Assembly: GCA_030055615.1 (NCBI GenBank)
Contig: JASFYN010000004.1
Span: 1-64,000 of the forward strand
DNA length: 64,000 nucleotides
Origin: Methanothermobacter sp.
Lineage (GTDB): Archaea; Methanobacteriota; Methanobacteria; Methanobacteriales; DSM-23052
Direction of reading: 5' to 3'
A program made the translations under genes and the position numbers. A model generated the notes under the pieces. The model was not told where the DNA came from. It did not search any database and saw only the letters and a program-made list of their open reading frames with translations. Shown here one piece after another: positions 1 to 10,331 of this stretch (position 1 is its first letter; each line of letters begins with the position of its first letter).

Positions 1-1283
1 TCCCTGCCACTAATAGACTCACTATAATCCTTAAGCCTCTTAGCAATCTCAACCTCAGGAGCCCCACCACCAGCAACAACCTTCTCATCCTCAACAGTCG
101 CAGAAACCACACCAATAGCATCTTCAACAGCTCTCTCCACTTCTTCTGCAACTTGTCTTGTACTACCCCTTAGGATTATAGATAATGCCTTAGGATCCTT
201 ACAATCCTCCACGAAGGTTAAGAGCTCGTCAAAAATTTTCTTTTCATATACTACGCCAGCCTCTCCAAGATCTTCCTCTGTAAGATCCTCAATGTTAGTT
301 ACGAGTTTAGCGCCTGTGGCCCTTTCAAGACGTTTCATGTCTGATTTTTTAACTCTTTTGAGGGCGTAGATGCCTTCACGTGAAAGGTAATGGAGTGCAA
401 GATCGTCGATGCCCTTCTGACAAAATAGAACATTGGCTCCAGAATCTATGATTTTTTGGACCATGTCTTTTATCATTTTTTCTTCTTGTTCGATGAAGGC
501 TTGCATTTGTGATGGGTCTGTTAATCGTATCTTTGCATCTGTTTCAAGTCCTTTGACCTCTATTGGATACTTTAATAGTGCTATTTTAGCGTTTTCAACT
601 CGTTTTGGCATTGCATGGTCTGCTCTTCCTTTGTCGATTGCTATTCCATTAACTATCATGGAATCATCAACTGATCCTCCAAGTATCCTTTGAATGTTTA
701 TGTTATCCTTGTCTATTTCACCATTGTCTTCAACTTGGAGTATTGCATCTACTACTAGTTCTGCTAATGTTTCTCTTGCTTTTTCAGCTCCTTTACCTGT
801 CATTGCTGTCATCGCAACTTTTAGTAAGGTGTCACGATCTCTAGCATTTATCGCTATGGAATCTAGGACTTCTATGGCTTTTTTGGCTGCTTGCCTGTAA
901 CCTTCTACTATTATTGTTGGATGCACGCCCATTTCCAAGAGTTCCTCTGCCTTTTTGAGAAGTTCTCCAGTTATTATGACTGCTGTTGTTGTACCGTCTC
1001 CTACTTCGTCTTCCTGTGTTTTGGCAACTTCTACTAACATTTTAGCGGCTGGATGAGTTATATCCATCTCTTTTAGGATTGTAACACCGTCATTTGTTAC
1101 TACGATATCCCCCAGGGAGTCTACGAGCATCTTATCCATTCCCTTAGGGCCTAGGGTTGTTCTAATGGTCTCTGCTAGTATCCTACCCGCTACTATGTTT
1201 ATTCTCTGGGCTTCTTTTCCCACATATCTTGTAGTTCCCTTTGGTAGTATTATTATTGGTTGTGAACCAGTTAACTGTGCCAT
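1..1283 (-). CDS. thsA: Thermosome subunit (group II chaperonin), C-terminus cut by window edge
   Basis: ATP-driven cytosolic chaperonin that folds proteins inside a double-ring complex. About 427 codons are present; the family is about 540 residues, so roughly the last 110 lie outside the window. The equatorial ATP-site motifs are clear: [12 protein letters not shown] at about residues 42-53, TNDGVTIL at 63-70 and GDGTTTAV at 95-102. The ATG at 1283-1281 follows a strong GAGGTGAT ribosome binding site. A TATA-like element lies about 50 bases upstream, at the end of the preceding gene, so the subunit probably has its own promoter. Which paralogue (alpha or beta) it is cannot be decided from this piece. 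Confidence 0.97.
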   Translation of the reverse strand, partial: MAQLTGSQPIIILPKGTTRYVGKEAQRINIVAGRILAETIRTTLGPKGMDKMLVDSLGDIVVTNDGVTILKEMDITHPAAKMLVEVAKTQEDEVGDGTTTAVIITGELLKKAEELLEMGVHPTIIVEGYRQAAKKAIEVLDSIAINARDRDTLLKVAMTAMTGKGAEKARETLAELVVDAILQVEDNGEIDKDNINIQRILGGSVDDSMIVNGIAIDKGRADHAMPKRVENAKIALLKYPIEVKGLETDAKIRLTDPSQMQAFIEQEEKMIKDMVQKIIDSGANVLFCQKGIDDLALHYLSREGIYALKRVKKSDMKRLERATGAKLVTNIEDLTEEDLGEAGVVYEKKIFDELLTFVEDCKDPKALSIILRGSTRQVAEEVERAVEDAIGVVSATVEDEKVVAGGGAPEVEIAKRLKDYSESISGR

Positions 1284-1327
1284 GTGATCACCTCAAAATA
1301 TTTGCAATTATCCATGGGTTAGGAGTT

Positions 1328-1340
1328 CTATAAATATTTT
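1328..1340 (-). promoter_or_regulatory. Probable TATA element of the thermosome gene
   Basis: Read on the minus strand this is AAAATATTTATAG, 45-57 bases upstream of the thermosome ATG and overlapping the last codons of the upstream small gene. The position fits an archaeal TATA box with a transcription start near 1305. No experimental support. Confidence 0.45.
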
Positions 1341-1759
1341 ACCCACATTTTTTGTGACATGATTTTTGGTACAAATGTTTGACAAAAATCAGGCTTTTTT
1401 CTTTTCATTTCCTCCATTATCTTATTTGTTATCTCCTTTTCAAGATCCTTTGTTTTTTTGGAAGCGACAGCAAAGGACCTATCATCTATATAAACCTTTA
1501 AAAGCTCCTCACCCATAGATAGTTCAAAAGTCACAGTCTTACCATTCCTCATATCATCTATTATATTCTTGAATATGGGTGGGGAAAGCTTTAGTAACTT
1601 TTTCCCGTGGGTTTTATAAGTCTTTCTTGATGTTTTAATTTCATTTATCCTTAATGGAGCGCATCCTTCTTCCCGGATGGTTTTCCGAGTAGCCCAGAAT
1701 AAGCATGTTAAAAGTTTATCCTTTGGGGACAGATCCTCCCTCAGAACTATTTTCTCCAT
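1328..1759 (-). CDS. Uncharacterised 143-residue protein downstream of fprA
   Basis: I do not recognise the family. The protein is soluble and lysine-rich, with no membrane segment, signal peptide or cysteine motif; the C-terminal third (LEKEITNKIMEEMKRKKPDF) is predicted helical. The ATG at 1759-1757 follows GGATGATC and lies 9 bases after the fprA stop codon, so the two are almost certainly cotranscribed. Whether it has any role in the F420H2 oxidase reaction is unknown; the link is only positional. Confidence 0.7.
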   Translation of the reverse strand: MEKIVLREDLSPKDKLLTCLFWATRKTIREEGCAPLRINEIKTSRKTYKTHGKKLLKLSPPIFKNIIDDMRNGKTVTFELSMGEELLKVYIDDRSFAVASKKTKDLEKEITNKIMEEMKRKKPDFCQTFVPKIMSQKMWVKYL

Positions 1760-1768
1760 TTGATCATC

Positions 1769-2986
1769 CTAAATGGATTTTATCTTAGAGGCTGCTGATT
1801 TGGCCAGATTATAACATTTAAGTAAATCGTCTTCTGATGGCACATAATCCACTTCTATGGTTGCGAACACATCAAATCCTGCCTTTGAAAGTTCCTGTTT
1901 GAGGCTGTTAACTGCACCCCCACCCCAACCTTTAGAACCGAAAATAACTGCGAGTCTTCTGAAGCCTGTTCTGTCAAAGGCAAGTCCCCTTAGATAATAT
2001 GTTAGATCCCCAAGGCTTGGGAATGGCCCGTTAAAAATTGTGGGACTCCCTATGAATACAGCTTTGCTTTCAAGTATATCTTTTACTATTTCACTTCTTT
2101 CGTCTTCATGGAGGAAGTACATGGAAACATCTACTTCTTCGCTCATAGCTCCTTCTGCGAGGGCGTGGGCCAATTTTTGGGTGGAGTAATGCATGGTATC
2201 ATATATTATTGTTATTTTATCTTCGCATTTTCCCGTGGCCCAATTCTTGTATGCGTTTATGATCTTCTCTGGTTTGGTCCATATTTGTCCATGGGATGGT
2301 GCTATCATCTTTATCTTATCAAGGAGTCCGAGATCCTCTACCTCTTTGAATTTTCTTAAGACTAATGGAGACAGTGGTGTTATGAGGTTTGCATAAAATT
2401 TTTTCGCAGCATCCATTAAAATATAATCATTGATGTCCTTGTCAAAGCGTTTATTGTAGCATAAGTGTTGTCCGAAAGCGTCATTGGAGAATAGTATACC
2501 ATCTTCGATTAGGAATGTGAACATGCTATCAGGCCAGTGGAGCATGGGAGTTTCAAGGAACATGAGGTTTTTACCGCCAAGATCTAGGCTGTCACCTGTC
2601 CTGACTATCTCCAGCTTGGAATCTTCTAGGGTTGGGTAGTGCCTTTTTAAACCTTCAGCTGCTTTTCCAGTGCAATATATAGGTATTTTATATTTTTTCC
2701 AGACCTCTAGTAATGAACCGCTATGGTCCCTCTCGATATGGTTTTGTATTATTACATCAACTTTGTCTTTTCCTTCTTTTTGGAGTGCATCATCTATTCT
2801 TGCCATCATCTGCGGGGCGGTTCCAGGGTATGTGTTATCTATAAGGGCTACCTTATCTTCTCCAGATACAAGATAAACATTATAGGTTGTACCCTTGAGA
2901 GTGTAACCATGGTAGCTCCTAATATCCCAGTCTAGGACTCCAACCCAGTAGACATTATCTGCAATTTTCACGGCATCGGCCTTCAT
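1769..2986 (-). CDS. fprA: Coenzyme F420H2 oxidase (A-type flavoprotein)
   Basis: Flavodiiron protein that reduces O2 to water with F420H2, an oxygen defence of methanogens. At 405 residues it has the usual length. The N-terminal metallo-beta-lactamase-like domain carries the diiron motif HIERDH at residues 83-88, followed by the later ligands in [12 protein letters not shown]-type sequence and NDAFGQH. A flavodoxin domain begins near residue 258 ([14 protein letters not shown]) with [10 protein letters not shown] and [13 protein letters not shown] loops. A GGTGT ribosome binding site precedes the ATG. It leads a two-gene unit with the small gene behind it. The assignment to the F420H2 type rather than the rubredoxin type rests on the methanogen context. 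Confidence 0.93.
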   Translation of the reverse strand: MKADAVKIADNVYWVGVLDWDIRSYHGYTLKGTTYNVYLVSGEDKVALIDNTYPGTAPQMMARIDDALQKEGKDKVDVIIQNHIERDHSGSLLEVWKKYKIPIYCTGKAAEGLKRHYPTLEDSKLEIVRTGDSLDLGGKNLMFLETPMLHWPDSMFTFLIEDGILFSNDAFGQHLCYNKRFDKDINDYILMDAAKKFYANLITPLSPLVLRKFKEVEDLGLLDKIKMIAPSHGQIWTKPEKIINAYKNWATGKCEDKITIIYDTMHYSTQKLAHALAEGAMSEEVDVSMYFLHEDERSEIVKDILESKAVFIGSPTIFNGPFPSLGDLTYYLRGLAFDRTGFRRLAVIFGSKGWGGGAVNSLKQELSKAGFDVFATIEVDYVPSEDDLLKCYNLAKSAASKIKSI

Positions 2987-3509
2987 GTTAATACACCAAA
3001 TATTTCGATATCTTATGACTTATATTAGCTTGTGATGTTAATAAACCCTCGTGTGCTTGCACTTTATGAAGTTTTGTTAAGCCCTATGGAATGCACAAAA
3101 ATTATGGGTTATTGCCTATGTATTTTATTGCTGATATCTGATTCAGGTTAGAAGATTTTTCAATTATGAATCCAATACTTGCATTTTGAGTTAACGAAAT
3201 TGGCGATTCTATTCTAGGTTGGATGGCCTCTTTAGTGTACCTTTTCCCAGAGTAAATCTTTTTTTGAGGTCTCCTTAGGGGTTTTTATGAAGATTTATTG
3301 TAAGAAGACTATTTTATTGGGATAATAGGTGTTCTCAAGTGGAAGATTGTGTTTATAGGATACCAATCTGATTATGATTATTCATGTTTCCATGACTATA
3401 TTCTTGAATTTAGAAGGAGTTGTTCTTGTAGTAACTATCTTTTTCATTTCATCATTTATTGCTTAATTTTTGGGAGAGTAAGCTATTATCAGCTTAAAAT
3501 TGCCTTATT
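2987..3509. other. Intergenic region, 523 bases, no confident gene
   Basis: AT-rich spacer between fprA (its promoter side) and the deformylase-like gene. The fprA promoter should lie just left of 3050 (AATATAAGT-like TATA on the minus strand near 3020). On the minus strand between about 3290 and 3470 there is a weakly protein-like frame interrupted by an in-frame TGA; too little to call a pseudogene. No tRNA-like cloverleaf or repeat was seen. Confidence 0.4.
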
Positions 3510-4046
3510 TTATTTTTCTATTTCATATTCGAATTCCCAGAATGGTCTTCCACTGATCTGGCCCTTTGAAAGGTGTTCCATTTCATGGGATGCTCCATAA
3601 GCTCCAGAACCTTCAAATTTGACAGGTTTTTTTATCCTTTTAAATTTTATTTTGAGGTTTAGGGGGTCTAAGCTCGCTTTTATAATATAATCGGCTCCTA
3701 TAATTATCTGATATGGTCTTTTGACAAGTTTTCTTTCACCTTTGTCTCCACATTTTTCCAGTCTGTAAACTGTCCCTTCCTCCTTGAGTATTCTCGGATT
3801 TAAGAAGAGGTACACAATTTCAATAGTACAGCCGACCTTTTCCTTTTCATCATATTTTGTGATCTTCTCTTTCACTGCCATGAACTTATCAGAATTTCTC
3901 ACAAAACTCCAATCCCCACCAAAACGTATGGAAAAAAGGAGAGGGATGAAAGCATCAGGTGGGATTCCCAGCTCCTTTATAATCCTTTTTTCTTTTAGAG
4001 TGAATTTTAGGAGTTTTTTGAGTTGCTGGTATTCCAAGTATATCAT
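3510..4046 (-). CDS. Peptide-deformylase-like protein with degenerate motifs
   Basis: 178 residues if the ATG at 4046 is used; a TTG at 4037 behind GGGATGAT is an alternative. The order of elements matches peptide deformylase: FLNPRI (residues 81-86), then a cysteine where the EGCLS loop should be (EKCGD, Cys99), VKRPYQIIIGA (108-118), and HEMEH at 154-158 in place of the metal-binding HExDH. Cys99, His154 and His158 could bind metal, with Glu155 as catalytic base. The first deformylase motif (GxGLAAxQ) is not recognisable. Archaea start translation with unformylated methionine, so the substrate is unlikely to be formyl-Met peptide. It lies 10 bases behind cpgS and is probably cotranscribed. 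The function is open. Confidence 0.55.
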   Translation of the reverse strand: MIYLEYQQLKKLLKFTLKEKRIIKELGIPPDAFIPLLFSIRFGGDWSFVRNSDKFMAVKEKITKYDEKEKVGCTIEIVYLFLNPRILKEEGTVYRLEKCGDKGERKLVKRPYQIIIGADYIIKASLDPLNLKIKFKRIKKPVKFEGSGAYGASHEMEHLSKGQISGRPFWEFEYEIEK

Positions 4047-4056
4047 CCCATAAAAA

Positions 4057-5445
4057 TTATGGGGTGAGTCGGGTGTAGAAGTCGTCGATGGCCGCGTCAA
4101 CAACTTCTATTATGGCTTTGTCAAGATCCTCAGGGGATTCATCCACCACAATAGGTATATTATCAGAGTATACCACTTCTAAACCAGCATCTAGCGCATC
4201 TTTTGTGGCTACATCTACTGCGGCTGCTTTCAATTCTGTTAACATGATCTCAGCCTCATCTATATACTTTTCTATGTCCTTTTGGAGTAGTGGCCTGTTT
4301 GAAAGATGGGTTGTTGTCCCGACGATATTACATTTGTATTTGTCTTCGAGGTGTGCTATGAGCACGTCCATTATGGATTCTGGGGCTGTTGTTGCGAATA
4401 ATACATTTTTATCCTTTATATCTTGGAGTGGTTTGGGCCTGAATATGGTTGGTATGACCTTTGTATCAGGGTTTATCTTATGTATAAATTCCTCTATATC
4501 TTTTACCTTCTTTTTTGTGGCCATGGGCTCTTCGCACATGGTTAAGATGATGAGATCTGCTAGTTTTATCCTGAATGGTCCGAAAAATTTTTTGATGTTT
4601 ATCATGGGCTGGTTTGCACCTACTATGACGATGTGTCTGTCTGTTTTTACTGGGGGTATGGCGGCTCCGCTCCCTTCCATGATAACGAAATCCGCGTCTA
4701 CTTCATTCGCGATTTCAGCGCCACGTTTTGCATTTGTTATGAACACATCACCTACCATGCCGCCACCGCATCTCCTGCATCCTATTGTTAGTATTCTGCT
4801 CATGAGAGCGTCTTCCCAGTGGTCTGAGGCGGCGTGCACTCCCTTGTATGCTTGTTCTATCAAGTATTCTGGTGTTATGCTTATCTTATCGCCACGGACT
4901 ATCTCCGGTTCCTCGGGGCCCCCGCGGCCCATTGCAACAACACATGGGTTATAATCCTTTTCGTGGATTAAGCGGGCGGCGTATGCAGATACTGCTGTTT
5001 TACCTATCCTTTTACCTGTTCCAAGGATTTTAATTGATGGTTTTTCAAGGACATCATATTCTGTGAGTGGTTGGAATTCAAAGTCTGGACCTCTATAGAT
5101 TGCACCTTCTTCTAGTACTATAGTTGCTATGTTAAACCTTTTGGAATAGTCGAGTACTGGCTCGTCACTTAGATCCATAACAGTATCTGCATCATACTTT
5201 CTTATGACTTTTCTTATGAGATTATAAGGGATTTTATGGGGGTCCTCCCCGAAGTAAACTGGTTTTTCCATGATCTTAGCGTATTCTTCTGGGGATGATG
5301 TTTTGAGTTTCTCTGTACCCCCTATGAATACGAGAGCCTTAACATCTATGTGTTCCATACAATCAAGGGTTTCAACCGCGGCTTTTGTAACTGGTAGATA
5401 ATGTTCACCATCAACGAGACAGATAATCTTCTCCATAGCTTTCAT
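4057..5445 (-). CDS. cpgS: Cyclic 2,3-diphosphoglycerate synthetase
   Basis: Makes cyclic 2,3-diphosphoglycerate, the potassium-salt thermoprotectant and phosphate store of Methanothermobacter and Methanothermus, by ATP-driven cyclisation of 2,3-diphosphoglycerate. The 462 residues include an N-terminal domain ([14 protein letters not shown]) and a P-loop-like motif [12 protein letters not shown] starting at residue 141, then [10 protein letters not shown] and [10 protein letters not shown] loops typical of this family. The ATG at 5445 follows GGTGTTG. Its presence supports a thermophilic Methanobacteriales host. The deformylase-like gene follows in the same direction. Confidence 0.9.
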   Translation of the reverse strand: MKAMEKIICLVDGEHYLPVTKAAVETLDCMEHIDVKALVFIGGTEKLKTSSPEEYAKIMEKPVYFGEDPHKIPYNLIRKVIRKYDADTVMDLSDEPVLDYSKRFNIATIVLEEGAIYRGPDFEFQPLTEYDVLEKPSIKILGTGKRIGKTAVSAYAARLIHEKDYNPCVVAMGRGGPEEPEIVRGDKISITPEYLIEQAYKGVHAASDHWEDALMSRILTIGCRRCGGGMVGDVFITNAKRGAEIANEVDADFVIMEGSGAAIPPVKTDRHIVIVGANQPMINIKKFFGPFRIKLADLIILTMCEEPMATKKKVKDIEEFIHKINPDTKVIPTIFRPKPLQDIKDKNVLFATTAPESIMDVLIAHLEDKYKCNIVGTTTHLSNRPLLQKDIEKYIDEAEIMLTELKAAAVDVATKDALDAGLEVVYSDNIPIVVDESPEDLDKAIIEVVDAAIDDFYTRLTP

Positions 5446-5702
5446 TTTTTCAACACCTTCTACTTATTCTTAGGTTTAGATGTCAATTTATTAATATTAA
5501 TAATTTAGCCCAAAACATACAAAAGGTGTTTTTTTGTGTGGGATTTTCTTATAAAAAAGTGGATACCACTATTCCTTTTGTTTGTGTGTAAATGTAAAGT
5601 TAAAAAATTTGGTATTATGGATTTTTATGTTCTTGTTGTAAAGATCCTGACCCCTTCTGTGGGATGCTTACTTTTTCTTGCACTGGAGAGATGCTCGGAT
5701 GC

Positions 5703-6011
5703 TTATTTGGCTTCTATCTTAGCTTCCATCTTTGCAAGTTCCTTTTTTGATCTTTTAGCAAGCTCTGATAGGCCATTCACGATGTTTGGGGGTAATGTAT
5801 CATTTCCTTGCTTTGCGAGTATTTCTGAGATGGCCGTTGAGAGTACAAAAATAGCATATTTGTGTTCCGCCTTTGTCCGGTGGATGTGGTGGGGGCTGAT
5901 GTTAAGTGAAAAATACTTTTCACATTCTTTTTCTATGTCATAACCATTTTCGAGATATTTTAAAATGTATACTAGGAATTGATGTAGTTGTATCATTTCA
6001 TCCTTATACAT
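5703..6011 (-). CDS. UPF0058 family protein
   Basis: 102-residue helical protein of the small archaeal UPF0058 family, recognised by the start MYKDEMIQLHQFLVYILKYL and the central HIHRTKAEHKYAIFVL. Function is unknown. The start at 6011 is chosen because family members begin with the same MxKDExIQLHQ stretch. It stands alone, 257 bases upstream of cpgS on the same strand. The C-terminus is a short charged helix (SKKELAKMEAKIEAK). Confidence 0.8.
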   Translation of the reverse strand: MYKDEMIQLHQFLVYILKYLENGYDIEKECEKYFSLNISPHHIHRTKAEHKYAIFVLSTAISEILAKQGNDTLPPNIVNGLSELAKRSKKELAKMEAKIEAK

Positions 6012-7062
6012 GGGTACCAGCCTCGACTCCCTCCATATAGAGTAGTAATCTGGATTATATAAACCTAATGTTAAGGAATCAAAAAATAACCAACTGGTAC
6101 ACTAAAAACCATACTATTAAGCCCCACTCCGAATTTTCTTTAATTTACCTTGATTTATATATAATGTTCTTCTTTTATATACCTTGTGTAGGGAATTTAT
6201 CCAAAACCTCCCCCAATGGTTACCCATCATCGAAAAAACAAGGAAATTTTTAACATAATCCCCTAAAAACTGGGAAAACCAATTGCATCTGGAATCCGAT
6301 AAAGAAACTTAATGCGGAAGGATCAAATTTTGTGGATAAATTGGTGAGAATGAACGCGTCTTGAGGGATTCATGAATCATGTCAAAAATTAAAAAATATG
6401 AGATGATAGCACCTATTGTAAAATAGTGGGTTAGCTTACTACGGCAATATATATATTTTTTTATTAGCTGTCCTGTAGGATCTTACAGTAATACTACAAC
6501 ATTTTTTTTTGAAGTGCTTTAAGTTCAATTTCATTACTTTCTTCCCAGCTTTTCAAAGCCTTAATATTTTTAATAGTTCGGATCCACCATATGCTTCTCA
6601 GAGGGTTTTCATGGGGGGGTTTCTCCATTGTAGGGGGGATTATTTTTTTTATCTATCTGCTTTCTTTAAATTACTTCTTCGAGCATCAATACAATCAGTA
6701 ACATAATTCAGCTTCTCCCCCAACCGTCTCCGGAGAATAAATTCGAAGCTTATAGCTAATCAGCACCTTTCACTTACAACAAAACCTTAAAGTTAATGGA
6801 GCACCCTTTATCAAATTTATATCTCTTTTAAACTAAATCATCCCCCCGTGTACCCTTCATTCATCGGAGGAGAAGTTAACAGCAAAATTGAAGATTAAAA
6901 TTTACACATTATACCTAGGAGTCTGAAATTAGCCAACATATAAAAAATTCTAGTTGGAATAATATTATTTTTAAACAATCTTACTACATGTTTAATGGTC
7001 CCCTTTTGTGAGGGGGTAATTATCATAGAAAAATTGTAAATCCGACCATCCACAACCCTATG
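6012..7062. other. Intergenic region, about 1.05 kb, with one small open frame
   Basis: AT-rich stretch between the UPF0058 gene and hisD, in divergent orientation. It contains the small minus-strand frame listed separately (6494-6628), a perfect 12-base palindrome GATTCATGAATC at 6367-6378 and several A/T runs. No tRNA, C/D-box pattern or mobile element was recognised. The promoters of both flanking genes must lie in it. Confidence 0.4.
6494..6628 (-). CDS. Possible 44-residue protein or gene remnant
   Basis: Short frame starting at ATG 6628-6626, ending TAG at 6494. It reads as credible protein: NPLRSIWWIRTIKNIKALK followed by an acidic and lysine-rich helix ending in LQKKML. There is no Shine-Dalgarno sequence (CCCCCCTACA precedes the ATG), which argues for a remnant rather than a living gene. 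No family recognised. Confidence 0.25.
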   Translation of the reverse strand: MEKPPHENPLRSIWWIRTIKNIKALKSWEESNEIELKALQKKML

Positions 7063-7072
7063 GTATAAAATT
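7063..7072 (+). promoter_or_regulatory. TATA box of the hisD operon
   Basis: GTATAAAATT, the best TATA element before hisD. Transcription would start about 25 bases downstream, near 7092, which makes the ATG at 7106 with its GTGAT site the better start than the ATG at 7091. Confidence 0.45.
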
Positions 7073-7105
7073 AACATCTAATAAAAAGTAATGTTTGTGA
7101 TAAAT

Positions 7106-8380
7106 ATGCAGATCACAGAATTCGAAGCTCACATGATAAAAGAACTTGTGAAGAGATCTTCACCAAATATCGATAATGTGATAGAACCCGTTAAGAAGAT
7201 AATTGATGAAGTTAAAAGAGATGGTGACAAAGCTCTCAGGAAATTCACAAAGAAATTCGATGGTGCAGACATCAAAGATTTCAAAGTTACAAGGGAGGAA
7301 ATAGAGGAAAGCTACAAACAAATAGATAAAAAAGTGAAAAATGCATTGGATATGGCAGCTGCAAACATCGAAAAATTCCACAGACTACAACTCCCAAGCC
7401 AATGGCTGAAGAAAATAAACAATGGTATAATCGGGGGTCAAATTATAAGAGCAATCGAGAGTGTAGGCTGTTACATACCTGGAGGTAAAGCAGTTTATCC
7501 TTCCACGGCCCTTATGACAATAATACCCGCCAAGATCGCTGGTGTCAAGAGGATAATCTGTTGCACCCCACCAACTGAAGATGGGACCGTCAATGAAGCT
7601 ACAATCGTAGCAGCTGACATGGCCGGTGCAGATGAAATATACAAGGTTGGAGGTGTTCAAGCCATAGCTGCCATGGCCTATGGAACCGAAACCATAAAAC
7701 CTGTTGATAAGATCGTCGGACCAGGGAACATATTCGTGGCGACAGCTAAGAAGTGGGTCTATGGGGATGTGGACATTGATTTTATCGCAGGCCCTTCGGA
7801 GGTTCTTATAATAGCTGATGAACACGCTAACCCGGAATATATAGCCGTGGAGATGATAGCCCAAGCCGAACATGACCCTGATGCGGCCTCGGTACTTGTA
7901 ACAACCTCAAGGACTCTTGGAGAGAAAGTTTATAATATCATAGAGGATAAGATTAAATATGCTAAAAGGGGTGACATCATAAGAAAGTCCCTCGAGAATT
8001 ATGGTAGGATAATCATTGTAGAGGATCTTGAGGAGGCTGTTTATTTCAGCAATGAATACGCCCCTGAGCACCTTATAATAATGACCAAAGACCCCAAAAG
8101 CCTATTAGATGGGATTGAAAATGCAGGGTCCATATTCCTCGGAGAACTAACACCAGTTTCTGCAGGAGACTATGGTTCAGGGACCAACCATGTGCTACCT
8201 ACCAGTAGATGTGCAAGGATGTACTCGGGATTATCAACAGAATCTTTTCTAAAAAAACCTACAATACAAATATTATCAGAAGAAGGTCTTAGAACACTCA
8301 AAGATATTGTAATTCCACTTGCAGAATATGAAGGGCTCTATGCACATGCTGAATCCTTTAAAAAGAGGCTTATGAGGTGA
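7106..8380 (+). CDS. hisD: Histidinol dehydrogenase
   Basis: Catalyses the last two steps of histidine synthesis, L-histidinol to L-histidine with two NAD+, using a Zn ion. The core signatures are visible: [64 protein letters not shown] and [15 protein letters not shown], with the catalytic Glu/His region EYAPEHL. An upstream in-frame ATG at 7091 exists, but the start at 7106 has GTGAT spaced four bases before it and suits the TATA position. It is the first gene of hisD-aspS-cbiC-hemL; its stop lies inside the ribosome binding site of aspS. Confidence 0.95.
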   Translation: MQITEFEAHMIKELVKRSSPNIDNVIEPVKKIIDEVKRDGDKALRKFTKKFDGADIKDFKVTREEIEESYKQIDKKVKNALDMAAANIEKFHRLQLPSQWLKKINNGIIGGQIIRAIESVGCYIPGGKAVYPSTALMTIIPAKIAGVKRIICCTPPTEDGTVNEATIVAADMAGADEIYKVGGVQAIAAMAYGTETIKPVDKIVGPGNIFVATAKKWVYGDVDIDFIAGPSEVLIIADEHANPEYIAVEMIAQAEHDPDAASVLVTTSRTLGEKVYNIIEDKIKYAKRGDIIRKSLENYGRIIIVEDLEEAVYFSNEYAPEHLIIMTKDPKSLLDGIENAGSIFLGELTPVSAGDYGSGTNHVLPTSRCARMYSGLSTESFLKKPTIQILSEEGLRTLKDIVIPLAEYEGLYAHAESFKKRLMR

Positions 8381-8385
8381 CAATC

Positions 8386-9696
8386 ATGCTCGGTAAGACA
8401 AGGAGAACCCACTATTCAAATGAGATCACACCATCACTTGACGGATCCCAGACTATTCTCATGGGCTGGGTGCATGAAATAAGAGACCTTGGAGGGATCA
8501 TATTCATACTTCTCAGGGACAGGACAGGTATAATACAAGTTACCGCCCCAAGCAAAAAAACATCAAAGGAATTATTCAAAAAGTTAAGAAAACTTAAAAA
8601 AGAATATGTCATAGAAGTACAGGGGACAGTCAAGGAATCCCCAAAGGCCCCAGGAGGTGTTGAAATAATACCCTCCAATGTGAAGGTCTTGGCTGAATCA
8701 CAACAACCATTACCACTTGACCCTACAGGGAAGGTTAAAGCCGAAATTGACACAAGACTAGATTCAAGGTTCCTAGACCTTAGAAGGCCCGAAGTAAGTG
8801 CAATATTCAAAATAAAAAGTAGAATGTTGCATTCTGTGAGGGTTTTCCTCGAAGAGGAAGGTTTTATCGAGATAAACACTCCTAAGTTGGTTGCATCAGC
8901 AACAGAGGGCGGGACAGAACTTTTCCCTATAACATACTTTGAAAGGGAAGCTTTCCTAGGTCAAAGTCCACAACTTTATAAACAGATGATGATGGCAAGC
9001 GGACTTGACAGAGTCTATGAGATAGCACCAATATTCAGGGCAGAGGAACACGACACCCTCAGACACTTAAACGAGATCATATCCATTGACATAGAAGCGG
9101 CCTTCATGAACCATGAAGATGTCATGAAAATACTTGAAAAACTTGTTGTAAAGGTCATAAAAGACATTAGGGGACATTGCAAAGATGAACTCGAAATCTT
9201 AGGCAGAGAACTTGAAATACCAAAACTACCATTTGAAAGACTAGAGTATGATGAGGTTGTGGAGATAGTTAACTCCCAAGGAGTCCACCTCAGATATGGC
9301 GAGGACCTCTCAAGGGCTGCCGAAAAAGCTCTAGGCGAGATAATGGACGGATATTACTTTATAAAATCTTGGCCAACTAGCATAAAACCATTTTATGTGA
9401 TGCCAAGGGAGGATGATCCAAGCAAGAGTTACGCCTTCGACCTCATGTACAAGGACCTCGAAATATCTTCTGGTGCTATGAGAGTCCATGAACACGACCT
9501 CCTAGTTGAAAAAATCAAGAAACAGGGATTAAATCCCAGATCATTTGAAAGTTACCTTTCAGCTTTCAAGTATGGCATGCCACCACATGCAGGTTGGGGT
9601 CTTGGGGCTGAAAGATTCACCATGGCACTGTTAGAGATTAAAAACATCAGGGAGACAGTATTATTCCCAAGAGATAGGAGAAGACTAACCCCCTAA
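8386..9696 (+). CDS. aspS: Aspartyl-tRNA synthetase, archaeal type, probably non-discriminating
   Basis: Charges tRNA-Asp, and probably also tRNA-Asn, with aspartate. 436 residues: N-terminal OB-fold anticodon domain ([14 protein letters not shown]), then the class II core with [27 protein letters not shown], motif 2 [14 protein letters not shown] and motif 3 GWGLGAERF. In archaeal AspRS, Trp/Lys at two OB-fold positions go with strict aspartate tRNA use; here the first is His (GWVHE) and the second region has Pro (KAPGG), which fits the relaxed type that feeds GatCAB. That reading is inference from memory of the family. The ATG at 8386 follows GAGGTGA, which overlaps the hisD stop. Confidence 0.95.
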   Translation: MLGKTRRTHYSNEITPSLDGSQTILMGWVHEIRDLGGIIFILLRDRTGIIQVTAPSKKTSKELFKKLRKLKKEYVIEVQGTVKESPKAPGGVEIIPSNVKVLAESQQPLPLDPTGKVKAEIDTRLDSRFLDLRRPEVSAIFKIKSRMLHSVRVFLEEEGFIEINTPKLVASATEGGTELFPITYFEREAFLGQSPQLYKQMMMASGLDRVYEIAPIFRAEEHDTLRHLNEIISIDIEAAFMNHEDVMKILEKLVVKVIKDIRGHCKDELEILGRELEIPKLPFERLEYDEVVEIVNSQGVHLRYGEDLSRAAEKALGEIMDGYYFIKSWPTSIKPFYVMPREDDPSKSYAFDLMYKDLEISSGAMRVHEHDLLVEKIKKQGLNPRSFESYLSAFKYGMPPHAGWGLGAERFTMALLEIKNIRETVLFPRDRRRLTP

Positions 9697-9706
9697 AGTG
9701 ATTTGG

Positions 9707-10330
9707 ATGATGGGCGCGTCCACAAGAGAAGGTGAAGAAATCGCGGAAAAAAGTAGAAAAATCATAAAAAAGCTTATAAGAGATAAGATAGAAGGGTTAT
9801 CCCCAGAGGAATCAACCATCATAGAGAGGATAGTTCATTCCACAGCCGACCCAGAATATGCTGATATTATTAAGATGAGCCAAGATTTCATAACTTCAAC
9901 TATAGATGCCCTATGGAGCCTTGAGGATATATTAGTAGATGTTGAAATGGTGAAAGCAGGAATATCCTATAATGGGGAAGTTAAATGTTATATAAACCAT
10001 CCAAGGGTTATAAGGATGGCGAAGGATGAAAATATGACCAGGGCAGCTGCTGCAATGGAATATGCAGCTTCGAAGGGCTTTAGTGGGGTTGTAGTGGTGG
10101 GTAATGCACCAACTGCGCTCCTAAAAGTCATAAAATTAACAAAAGCTGGTATGGATGTCAAGTCCGTAATAGGCGTGCCTGTTGGTTTCGTAGGTGCTGC
10201 TGAATCCAAAAAGCTCCTCACAAAAACAGGCATACCATACCTTATAACTTCTGGCCCGAAGGGTGGGACGCCAGTGGCAGTGGCAGCCACAAACGCCCTA
10301 ATAAACCTTGCGAAAAAAAAGGAGGAATAA
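9707..10330 (+). CDS. cbiC: Cobalt-precorrin-8X methylmutase
   Basis: Moves a methyl group from C-11 to C-12 of cobalt-precorrin-8 to give cobyrinate in the anaerobic corrinoid pathway. Family signatures: [25 protein letters not shown] and [12 protein letters not shown], then [13 protein letters not shown] and [19 protein letters not shown]. The start is one of two adjacent ATGs (9707 or 9710) behind GTGAT at 9698-9702; a GTG at 9698 is part of that ribosome binding site rather than a start. It follows aspS by 10 bases and its end overlaps the ribosome binding region of hemL, so the tetrapyrrole genes cbiC and hemL are coupled. Confidence 0.93.
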   Translation: MMGASTREGEEIAEKSRKIIKKLIRDKIEGLSPEESTIIERIVHSTADPEYADIIKMSQDFITSTIDALWSLEDILVDVEMVKAGISYNGEVKCYINHPRVIRMAKDENMTRAAAAMEYAASKGFSGVVVVGNAPTALLKVIKLTKAGMDVKSVIGVPVGFVGAAESKKLLTKTGIPYLITSGPKGGTPVAVAATNALINLAKKKEE

Positions 10331-10331
10331 C

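Noticed and set aside
3290-3470. Minus-strand protein-like frame with an in-frame TGA in the fprA gap
   Set aside because: Too short and too weak to claim a pseudogene or a selenocysteine codon; no hairpin was seen near it.
4088-4954. Long plus-strand open frame across cpgS
   Set aside because: Serine/methionine-rich shadow of the real minus-strand cpgS frame; no ribosome binding site or family features.
6367-6378. 12-base palindrome GATTCATGAATC
   Set aside because: Perfect, but not placed at a promoter and single; palindromes of this size occur by chance in AT-rich DNA.
7385-7873. Long minus-strand frame across hisD
   Set aside because: Antisense to a fully recognisable enzyme; its composition (Tyr, Cys, His rich) is that of a mirror frame.
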